From NCBI RefSeq assembly GCF_002379585.1, contig NZ_DFUE01000061.1, forward strand, positions 1 to 19,878: a stretch of DNA of 19,878 nt, read 5' to 3'. Positions 14,335-19,878 of the stretch are shown here, piece by piece. The notes beneath the pieces were generated by a model that worked only from the letters and a program-made list of their open reading frames with translations, was not told the origin of the DNA and made no database searches. The translations under genes were made by a program, and so were the position numbers. Source of the stretch: Pseudomonas sp. UBA4194. Lineage in GTDB: Bacteria > Pseudomonadota > Gammaproteobacteria > Pseudomonadales > Pseudomonadaceae. Position 1 is the stretch's first letter; each line of letters starts with the position of its first letter.

Positions 14335-15642
14335 ATGAACACATTATTGATGAAGGGCTCCACCGCTGTCGAGATCGCCGACGGCATCGAACAGCAAATT
14401 CGGCGGGGCGAATTGATTCAAAACGCGTCGCTGCCATCCGTGCGCGAGCTGGCAATGGAGCTGAACGTCAGCCCCAATACGGTGGCAGCGGCCTATAAAG
14501 CCTTGCGCGACAGCGGCTTGATCGTTACTGACGGACGCCGAGGTACCCGCGTGACCGGCATGTCGGCCATGGTCGAGCACAGCTTTGCCGTGCCTGAGGG
14601 ATTGTGCGACCTGGCCAGCGGCAATCTGGACGGTAAGCTGCTGCCTGTACCGCAAGCCGACTGGCTGGGCCGCCACATGAGCCAGAGCGGGTTCGACCAG
14701 TACGGCAACGACCCACAGCTGATGGACCTGGCCGCTCGGTGGCTGCAAGGCCAGCGGCTACCCAGTGAACAGGTGGGTGTCTATTCCGGGGCCCTCGACG
14801 CCATAGAGCGGGCGCTGCGAGCCCGCTGCCGACCAGGCACCTCGGTGCTGATCGAAGACCCCTGCTGGCCGCCACTGCGTGATCTCTTGGCGGGCTTGCG
14901 GCTCAAGCCCATTGTGCTGCAGCAAGACTATCGCGGTGCCGTGCCGCCCACCCATGCAGCCTTGCGGGGCGCCGCAGCGGTGGTGCTGACACCCCGTGCA
15001 CAGAACCCCACCGGCTGCTCGTTCGACACGGCGCGCTGGCAACAATGGGCGGCCGCCATGCAGGGCGCTCCGGACACGCTGCTGGTGATCGATGATCACT
15101 GGGGACCGCTCAGCGACGCACCCGTCGCCGATCTGCACCCGCTGCCGACGCACTGGGTGTACGTGTTGCCGACCAGCAAATTTCTCGGGCCTGACCTGCG
15201 CTTGTCGATTGCCAGCGCCTGCCCCCCGATGCACAGGGAAATGCAGCGCCAACAGCGAGTGGGGCCGCGCTGGGTGAGTCTGTTGTTGCAACGGCTGGCG
15301 GCGCACCTCTGGGCAGGCATGCTGGCCGAGGATGGGTTGAGCAAGGTGAGCCAGGCGTATCGCCGGCGCCGACAGGCATTGATCGAAGCGCTGGCGCGCA
15401 ATGGCATAGACGTGGACGCAGCCGGGGAAGGCCTGCACCTCTGGCTGCCGGTGCCGGACGAGACGTCGGCAGTGCAGATGCTGGCTTCCAGGGGCTGGGC
15501 GGTTCAGGCCGGCAGCCCCTTTCGGCTGGCCAGTGCGACGGCGATAAGGATCAGTGTCGGCAACCTCGACGGCGACGCCATTGCGCGGTTGGCCACTGAC
15601 ATCGCCAGCGCCCTGAAGGCGCCGCGACGCTCGATTTACTGA
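14335..15642 (+). CDS. ptsJ: MocR-type regulator, PtsJ-like (GntR HTH fused to aminotransferase fold)
   Basis: The 435-residue protein has an N-terminal GntR winged helix (about 8-72, PSVRELAMELNVSPNTVAAAYK) joined to a fold-type I PLP aminotransferase domain (about 90-430). The expected PLP residues are present: Asn224 in QNPTG, Asp253 or Asp254 in VIDDHW, and the Schiff-base Lys282 in TSKFLGPDLRLS. The SKFLGPDLRL segment and the C-terminal half (GEGLHLWLPV, SRGWAVQAG, IRISVGNL) recall Salmonella PtsJ, a PLP-responsive repressor of pdxK and of itself. Here it is divergent from the amidotransferase-YiiM unit, and no pdxK lies in the window. The ATG at 14335 lacks a Shine-Dalgarno, so the mRNA may be leaderless. 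Assignment to PtsJ rather than another MocR is from memory. Confidence 0.85.
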   Translation: MNTLLMKGSTAVEIADGIEQQIRRGELIQNASLPSVRELAMELNVSPNTVAAAYKALRDSGLIVTDGRRGTRVTGMSAMVEHSFAVPEGLCDLASGNLDGKLLPVPQADWLGRHMSQSGFDQYGNDPQLMDLAARWLQGQRLPSEQVGVYSGALDAIERALRARCRPGTSVLIEDPCWPPLRDLLAGLRLKPIVLQQDYRGAVPPTHAALRGAAAVVLTPRAQNPTGCSFDTARWQQWAAAMQGAPDTLLVIDDHWGPLSDAPVADLHPLPTHWVYVLPTSKFLGPDLRLSIASACPPMHREMQRQQRVGPRWVSLLLQRLAAHLWAGMLAEDGLSKVSQAYRRRRQALIEALARNGIDVDAAGEGLHLWLPVPDETSAVQMLASRGWAVQAGSPFRLASATAIRISVGNLDGDAIARLATDIASALKAPRRSIY

Positions 15643-15663
15643 GGTCTCGGCGCGGTGACAGCT

Positions 15664-15724
15664 GGCCCCATCGCGGGTAGAAACCGCTCCCTCCTTTGCA
15701 GCGCTGCTGCTGGCCATCGCGGGG
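15664..15724. repeat. Degenerate REP patch between ptsJ and orn
   Basis: GGCCCCATCGCGGG followed by TAGAAACCGCTCC (15664-15690) resembles the common pseudomonad REP that reads GGAGCGGTTTC...CCCGCGATGGGG on the minus strand. A second, truncated CCATCGCGGGG (15714-15724) has the same orientation. This class differs from the GTAG-headed REPs at 12605 and 19585. The 97-bp convergent gap carries no other terminator that I can see. Confidence 0.55.
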
Positions 15725-15739
15725 TGTTGCAGCGAAGCG

Positions 15740-16282
15740 TTAGAACTTGATGAAGTGCTTGCGGTAGTGCTGCAGCTCAGCGATGGATTCGCGGATGTCG
15801 TCCAGAGCCAGATGGGTGCTGCCCTTCTTGAAGCTGTCCTTGACCTCCGGCGCCCAGCGCGCGGCCAGTTCCTTGAGGGTGGAGACGTCCAGGTTGCGGT
15901 AGTGGAAATAGTTTTCCAGATCGCGCATATGACGGTACAGGAAGCGACGATCCTGGCAGATGCTGTTGCCGCAGATCGGCGACTTGCCCTTGGGCACCCA
16001 CTGCTCCAGGAAGGCAATGGTCTGTGCTTCGGCCTGGGCCATGCTGATGGTGCTTTCGCGCACGCGCTGGGTGAGGCCAGAGCCGCCGTGCTGACGTGTG
16101 TTCCACTCGTCCATGCCGGCCAGGATCTCATCGCTTTGATGGATGGCGATGACCGGGCCCTCGGCCAGGGTATTGAGATCGCTGTCGGTGACGATGGTGG
16201 CCATCTCGATGATGACATCATGGTCGGGGTCCAGACCGGTCATTTCCAGGTCGATCCAGATCAGGTTCTGTGGGTTGTGCAT
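15740..16282 (-). CDS. orn: Oligoribonuclease Orn
   Basis: Orn is the DEDDh-family exonuclease that degrades very short RNAs to mononucleotides, including pGpG from cyclic-di-GMP breakdown. The 180-residue protein has the catalytic residues Asp11 and Glu13 (WIDLEMTGLD), Asp111 (QDRRFLYRHM), and His157 and Asp162 (HLALDDIRESI). Length and ends are normal. GAGGAG lies six bases before the ATG. It is divergent from rsgA across 95 bp and convergent with the ptsJ-like gene. Confidence 0.98.
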   Translation of the reverse strand: MHNPQNLIWIDLEMTGLDPDHDVIIEMATIVTDSDLNTLAEGPVIAIHQSDEILAGMDEWNTRQHGGSGLTQRVRESTISMAQAEAQTIAFLEQWVPKGKSPICGNSICQDRRFLYRHMRDLENYFHYRNLDVSTLKELAARWAPEVKDSFKKGSTHLALDDIRESIAELQHYRKHFIKF

Positions 16283-16377
16283 GAAAGGCTCCTCGGCGTA
16301 GCTGCGCAGTTTAGCCTAGCCGGGCGTGCTAGTATCCCGCCTTTGTTCACGCCTGCACTCATTTACACGGAACACAC

Positions 16378-17409
16378 ATGGCCAAACGCCAACTGAACCG
16401 CCGCCAGAACTGGCGTATCGAAAAAATCCAGGGCGAGCGCGCCGCGCGCGCGGCCAAGCGCGAGTCCCAGGCGCTGGACACCTTGGAGGGCGGGGATCTG
16501 GGACCCGAGCAAACGGGCCTGGTCATCGCCCACTTCGGCGTTCAGGTGGAAGTCGAAGCGCTGGAGGGCGAACAGGCCGGCCAGGTTTGCCGCTGCTACC
16601 TGCGCGCCAACCTGCCGGCACTGGTTACCGGCGACAAGGTCGTCTGGCGCGCCGGCAACCAGGGTATCGGCGTGATCGTCGCGCAGCTGCCGCGCACCAC
16701 CGAGCTGCGCCGGCCCGACAGCCGTGGCCAGCTCAAGCCGGTGGCCGCCAACGTCGACCTCATCGTCATCGTTTTTGCGCCGATGCCCGAGCCCCATGCC
16801 AACCTGATCGACCGCTATCTGGTGGCGGCCGAGCACGCCGGCATTCACCCGCTGCTGCTGCTGAACAAGGCTGACCTGATCGACGAGCAGAACGCACCGG
16901 CGCTCAATGCCCTGCTGGCGGTGTATCGCCAGCTGGGCTATCCGCTGCTGGAAGTGTCGGCGCACCATGGCGATGGCATGCAGCAATTGCAGACGCGTCT
17001 GGATGGCCATATCAGCGTGTTCGTGGGCCAGTCCGGGGTGGGCAAATCCTCGCTGGTCAACAGCCTGTTGCCTGAGGTGCAGACTCGGGTAGGCCCCCTG
17101 TCGGAGTGGTCCGGCCAGGGCACCCACACCACCACTACCGCGCGCCTGTTTCACTTCCCCGGCGGTGGCGAACTGATCGACTCCCCCGGCATCCGCGAGT
17201 TTGGCCTGGGCCACGTCAGCCGGGCTGATGTGGAAGCAGGCTTCATCGAGTTCACCGATTTGCTCGGGACCTGTCGCTTTCGCGACTGCAAGCACGATCG
17301 CGAGCCGGGCTGTGCGCTGCTCAAGGCCTTGGACGATGGCCGCGTGCAGCAGCAACGGATGAACAGCTACCGCTCCATCATCGCCAGCTTGCCTGAGGAC
17401 ACTTACTGA
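16378..17409 (+). CDS. rsgA: Small ribosomal subunit biogenesis GTPase RsgA
   Basis: RsgA (YjeQ/EngC) is a circularly permuted GTPase that acts in late maturation of the 30S subunit. The 343-residue protein has an N-terminal basic tail and OB-fold (about 45-105), then the G motifs in permuted order: G4 NKAD at 163-166, G1 GQSGVGKSS at 217-225 and G3 DSPG at 268-271. The C-terminal zinc knuckle has Cys299, Cys304, His306 and Cys312. The ATG at 16378 has a weak GGAA upstream. Its stop overlaps the convergent LysR gene by seven bases. Orn and RsgA as divergent neighbours is the usual pseudomonad arrangement. Confidence 0.97.
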   Translation: MAKRQLNRRQNWRIEKIQGERAARAAKRESQALDTLEGGDLGPEQTGLVIAHFGVQVEVEALEGEQAGQVCRCYLRANLPALVTGDKVVWRAGNQGIGVIVAQLPRTTELRRPDSRGQLKPVAANVDLIVIVFAPMPEPHANLIDRYLVAAEHAGIHPLLLLNKADLIDEQNAPALNALLAVYRQLGYPLLEVSAHHGDGMQQLQTRLDGHISVFVGQSGVGKSSLVNSLLPEVQTRVGPLSEWSGQGTHTTTTARLFHFPGGGELIDSPGIREFGLGHVSRADVEAGFIEFTDLLGTCRFRDCKHDREPGCALLKALDDGRVQQQRMNSYRSIIASLPEDTY

Positions 17410-18323
17410 CCTGAACCCGCTGCCGGGCCCAGCATCTGCACGATGTAGTCCACGAAAGCCCGCAGCTTGGGCGACCGGTAGCGGTCCTGTGGATAAAGCA
17501 GGTGCAGAGGCCTGCCAGGCAGCGCGAATGGAGCAAGTACTCGCACCAGCGTGCCCGCTTGCAGATCCGCCTTCAACAGCACGTCAGGCAACATGACCAG
17601 CCCCATGCCCGCCAAGGCCGCCTGGCGCAGACTGGCGCTGGAATTGGTCACCAGCCGCCCTGCCACCTCCACGCTGATCAACCCTTCGGGCCCGCGCATC
17701 GACCAGCGCTTTTCCGTACCTCGCCAGGCGTCCCCAGGGTTGTACATGAATTGCAGGCATTCATGAGCGCTCAACTCCTCCGGATGCTGGGGCGTACCGC
17801 AACGCTGAAGGTACTCAGGCGAGGCACAGATGCTCAGGCGATAGTCGTCCAGCGGGCGGGCGATAAGCGTCGAGGGTTCCAGAGCGCCCAATCGCAAGGC
17901 GGCATCGAAGTGGCCCTCGAGCATGTCCTGAACCTGATCACTCAAGGTCAGGCTGACGCTGATCTGTGGATAACGTTGCAGGAAACCGCTCAACGCCGGC
18001 GTCAGACACTCGGCACCGAACGTCGGCGGGGCAGTGATTCTCAGCAGCCCTTGGGGGGTGGCTTGGGTCCGCTCCGCCCAGCGCTCGGAATCGGCCACCA
18101 GGCCGAGCACCTCAAGGCAGCGTAGGTAATAGGCCTGACCGGCTTCGGTGACCTGCTGGCGGCGGGTGGTGCGCAGCAGCAGGCTGACACCCAGCCGTTG
18201 CTCCAATGCCTGCAGGTGATTGCTGACCATGGTGGTGGAAAGGTCACAGGCTTTGGCGGCGGCGGTCATGCTGCCCAATTCGACCACTTTGACGTAGACG
18301 CCCATGGCTTGGAACAAATCCAT
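17403..18323 (-). CDS. LysR-family transcriptional regulator (CrgA-like)
   Basis: A 306-residue LysR-type regulator with an N-terminal winged helix (about 1-60, MTAAAKACDLSTTMVSNHLQALEQRLG) and a periplasmic-binding-protein-like effector domain (about 85-295). The RTTRRQQVTEAGQAYY segment is typical of the CrgA-like branch. I chose the ATG at 18323, with AAGG seven bases upstream. A TTG two codons earlier is possible. It is divergent from the ArgD-like aminotransferase, so that gene is its most likely target along with itself. The effector is unknown. It is convergent with rsgA, with a 7-bp overlap and no terminator between them. Confidence 0.92.
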   Translation of the reverse strand: MDLFQAMGVYVKVVELGSMTAAAKACDLSTTMVSNHLQALEQRLGVSLLLRTTRRQQVTEAGQAYYLRCLEVLGLVADSERWAERTQATPQGLLRITAPPTFGAECLTPALSGFLQRYPQISVSLTLSDQVQDMLEGHFDAALRLGALEPSTLIARPLDDYRLSICASPEYLQRCGTPQHPEELSAHECLQFMYNPGDAWRGTEKRWSMRGPEGLISVEVAGRLVTNSSASLRQAALAGMGLVMLPDVLLKADLQAGTLVRVLAPFALPGRPLHLLYPQDRYRSPKLRAFVDYIVQMLGPAAGSGQ

Positions 18324-18390
18324 TATCAATCCTTGCTTTAAAGTGAACCAAGGTTAGCGCTATTTATCCTGCTGTAGTGGATCTTGATAC

Positions 18391-18405
18391 TGATGTCATT
18401 CATCA
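18391..18405. promoter_or_regulatory. Inverted repeat in the LysR-aminotransferase intergenic region
   Basis: TGATGTCATTCATCA is a perfect 5-bp inverted repeat with a 5-base centre, 18 bp before the aminotransferase start in the 100-bp divergent gap. It has the dyad symmetry expected of a LysR operator (T...A ends), but the spacing is not the canonical T-N11-A, so the assignment is tentative. Confidence 0.4.
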
Positions 18406-18423
18406 CTTAAAAGGATTCACACC

Positions 18424-19599
18424 GTGAGCGCTGCCCATTTGATGCCCACCTACCAACCCCTGCCGCTGGCGTTCACCCGCGGCTCCGGCACTCGTGTGTG
18501 GGACGAGCAAGGCCGTGAATATCTGGACGCGATAGCCGGGGTGGCCGTGACCGGAGTGGGACATTCGCATCCACAGGTAGTGGCGGCCATCACTGAACAG
18601 GCGGGATTGCTGTTGCACACCTCGAACTTGTACGGCATTCACTGGCAGCGCCGGCTCGCCGCACGACTGTCGGCGCTGTCGGGGCTGGAGCAGGCATTTT
18701 TCAACAACTCCGGGGCGGAGGCCAACGAAACGGCATTGAAACTGGCCCGCCTGCATGGCAACAGCCGGGGCATCGCCAAACCCCTGGTGGTGGTCATGGA
18801 CAACGCGTTCCATGGCCGCACCCTGGCTACGCTGGCCGCGAGCGACGGCGTTCACTTGAGCAGCGGCCTGGGCTCATTGCCCGGCGACTGCATCAAGATC
18901 CCCTTTGCCGACATGGACGCGCTGGCCAGCGTGACCCAGGCCTTTGGTCAACGCATCGCCGCCGTTCTGCTGGAGCCCATACAAGGTGAGAGCGGTGTGC
19001 ACATCGCGCCGGATCACTACCTGCGGGCCTTGCGTGAACATTGCGATGATCACGGCTGGCTGCTCATGCTCGACGAGATACAAACAGGCATCGGCCGCAC
19101 CGGACGGTGGTTCGCCTATCAGCACGCAGGCATCACGCCCGATGTGATCACCTTGGCCAAGGCCCTGGGCAATGGCATTCCGATCGGGGCGTGCCTGGCA
19201 CGCGCCGAGGTCGGGCAGTTGTTCACCCCCGGCAGCCATGGCAGCACCTTTGGCGGCAATCCTCTTGCGTGCCGGGTTGGCTGCGCGGTACTGGATATCG
19301 TCGAGGGTGAAGGGCTTGTGGATAACGCTGCTACCGTGGGTAGTCTTTTGTTGCGGCGTTTGACGGAAGAACTCGCCGACCTTCCAGGCGTCAAGGCCGT
19401 GCGGGGTCGGGGGCTGATGATCGGCGTGGAGCTGGATCGCCCGTGCCGTGAGCTGATGCAACGGGCCGCTCAAGAGCACGGCTTGCTGATCAACGTCACC
19501 CGCGGCACCACCTTGCGCCTGCTGCCACCTTTGATACTCTGCGCAGACGAAGCCGAAATCATCGCCACCACCCTGCGCACCCTCGTAGCACCGGCGTAA
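18424..19599 (+). CDS. Class III PLP aminotransferase, ArgD-like (acetylornithine aminotransferase family)
   Basis: A 391-residue class III aminotransferase closest in appearance to acetylornithine aminotransferases. PLP-fold motifs are present: NNSGAEANE (94-102), FHGRTLATL (129-137), EPIQGESG (184-191), DEIQTGIGRTG (217-227), the Schiff-base Lys246 in TLAKALGNG, and GSTFGGNPLA (273-282). The start is GTG at 18424 with AAAAGGA eight bases upstream. Being alone beside a LysR gene rather than in an arginine operon suggests a catabolic or condition-specific paralogue of ArgD. The true substrate (acetylornithine, succinylornithine, GABA or another omega-amino acid) cannot be told by eye. Its last four codons and stop lie inside a REP element. 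Confidence 0.92.
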   Translation: MSAAHLMPTYQPLPLAFTRGSGTRVWDEQGREYLDAIAGVAVTGVGHSHPQVVAAITEQAGLLLHTSNLYGIHWQRRLAARLSALSGLEQAFFNNSGAEANETALKLARLHGNSRGIAKPLVVVMDNAFHGRTLATLAASDGVHLSSGLGSLPGDCIKIPFADMDALASVTQAFGQRIAAVLLEPIQGESGVHIAPDHYLRALREHCDDHGWLLMLDEIQTGIGRTGRWFAYQHAGITPDVITLAKALGNGIPIGACLARAEVGQLFTPGSHGSTFGGNPLACRVGCAVLDIVEGEGLVDNAATVGSLLLRRLTEELADLPGVKAVRGRGLMIGVELDRPCRELMQRAAQEHGLLINVTRGTTLRLLPPLILCADEAEIIATTLRTLVAPA

Positions 19600-19607
19600 G
19601 CCGGGTC
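19585..19607 (+). repeat. REP copy 1 (forward), overlapping the aminotransferase stop codon
   Basis: GTAG head followed by the CCGGCGTAAGCCGG palindrome and GTC. The first 15 bases are read as Val-Ala-Pro-Ala-stop of the aminotransferase. Confidence 0.88.
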
Positions 19608-19647
19608 ACGGACGCCGTGGAGTGCCAGGTCGATCGCGGTGTGACCG

Positions 19648-19670
19648 GACGCGGCTTACGCCGCTGCTAC
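19648..19670 (-). repeat. REP copy 2 (reverse)
   Basis: Complete copy with the CTAC (GTAG) end and GCGGCTTACGCCGC palindrome. Identical to the solitary REP at 12605-12627. Confidence 0.88.
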
Positions 19671-19715
19671 AGATCACGGACGCCGTGGGGTGTCAGGTGG
19701 ATCGCGGGGTGGCCG

Positions 19716-19732
19716 GACGCGGCTTACGCCGC
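19716..19732 (-). repeat. REP copy 3 (reverse, head replaced)
   Basis: The palindrome GCGGCTTACGCCGC is present, but its GTAG head is replaced by the AAGCCT junction leading straight into the next forward copy. Confidence 0.8.
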
Positions 19733-19738
19733 AAGCCT

Positions 19739-19761
19739 GTAGCACCGGCGTAAGCCGGGTC
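19739..19761 (+). repeat. REP copy 4 (forward)
   Basis: Identical over 23 bases to REP copy 1, here with no coding role. Confidence 0.88.
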
Positions 19762-19801
19762 ACGGGCGCCGTGGGGTGTCAGGCGGAGCGCGGGGGCGAC
19801 G

Positions 19802-19818
19802 GACGCAGCTTACGCCGC
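19802..19818 (-). repeat. REP copy 5 (reverse)
   Basis: GCAGCTTACGCCGC: one stem base differs from the other reverse copies, leaving a G-U pair in RNA. It is followed by AGGCCT and the next forward copy. Confidence 0.8.
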
Positions 19819-19824
19819 AGGCCT

Positions 19825-19847
19825 GTAGCACCGGCGTAAGCCGGGTC
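19825..19847 (+). repeat. REP copy 6 (forward)
   Basis: Identical over 23 bases to copies 1 and 4. The downstream spacer begins again and runs off the window. Confidence 0.88.
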
Positions 19848-19878
19848 ATGGGCGCCGTGGAGTGTCAGGCGGAGCGCG

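Larger units (their letters stand above)
19585..19878. repeat. REP/REPIN array, continuing past the right edge
   Basis: At least six REP palindromes in alternating orientation are separated by a conserved spacer (CGCCGTGGRGTGYCAGG...). Forward copies start at 19585, 19739 and 19825. Reverse copies are at 19648-19670, 19716-19732 and 19802-19818. The last units repeat every 86 bp. The second unit is 18 bp shorter and lacks the forward REP. The region from 19600 onward holds no gene that I can support. Confidence 0.9.

Noticed and set aside
14758..16221. A 487-codon minus-strand open frame across ptsJ and orn
   Set aside because: It is antisense to ptsJ and out of frame inside orn, both of which have intact catalytic motifs.
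19585..19878. CRISPR array
   Set aside because: The repeats alternate in orientation, the spacers are themselves conserved, and no cas genes are present; this is a REP array.

Overview
The window looks like chromosomal DNA of a Pseudomonas (P. putida/P. fluorescens side of the genus). The grounds are high G+C, close protein resemblance to pseudomonad Hfq, HflX, MutL and QueG, the gene order nnrD-tsaE-amiB-mutL-miaA-hfq-hflX-hflK-hflC-hisZ, and pseudomonad-type REP repeats. The genus is inferred from remembered family sequences, not from a search.

Region 1 (1-10787, minus strand) is a long housekeeping cluster read right to left: nnrD, tsaE, amiB, mutL, miaA, hfq, hflX, hflK, hflC, then a gap with two hairpins (one a clear intrinsic terminator) and the 5' part of hisZ, which runs off the left edge. 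Junctions are mostly overlaps or gaps of a few bases. About 95 bp precede each of hfq and hflK. The genes cover metabolite repair, tRNA modification (t6A, i6A), cell-wall amidase, mismatch repair, RNA chaperone, ribosome-associated GTPase, the HflKC regulators of FtsH, and histidine biosynthesis.

Region 2 (10788-11923) is a 65-bp divergent promoter region followed by queG (plus strand).

Region 3 (11908-15642) is the accessory part. It holds a TRIC/YadS-like channel (convergent with and overlapping queG), a REP element, an uncharacterised 75-aa gene, a YiiM-like MOSC protein and a YfeJ-like class I glutamine amidotransferase. The last three form a tight minus-strand unit. A PtsJ-like MocR regulator (GntR helix-turn-helix fused to a PLP aminotransferase fold) is divergent from them across only 28 bp. 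A perfect inverted repeat fills half of that gap and overlaps candidate -10 boxes for both directions. This is the best candidate here for a little-described system: a vitamin-B6-sensing regulator controlling an amidotransferase/MOSC operon.

Region 4 (15643-17409) is a degenerate REP patch, orn (minus) and divergent rsgA (plus). Region 5 (17403-19599) is a CrgA-like LysR regulator (minus, overlapping the end of rsgA) divergent from an ArgD-like aminotransferase (plus). Region 6 (19585-19878) is an array of REP palindromes in alternating orientation with an 86-bp period. Its first REP encodes the last four residues and the stop codon of the aminotransferase, and it continues past the right edge. 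No stretch over 300 bp lacks a gene or a described repeat. I saw no tRNA, rRNA, insertion sequence or CRISPR.
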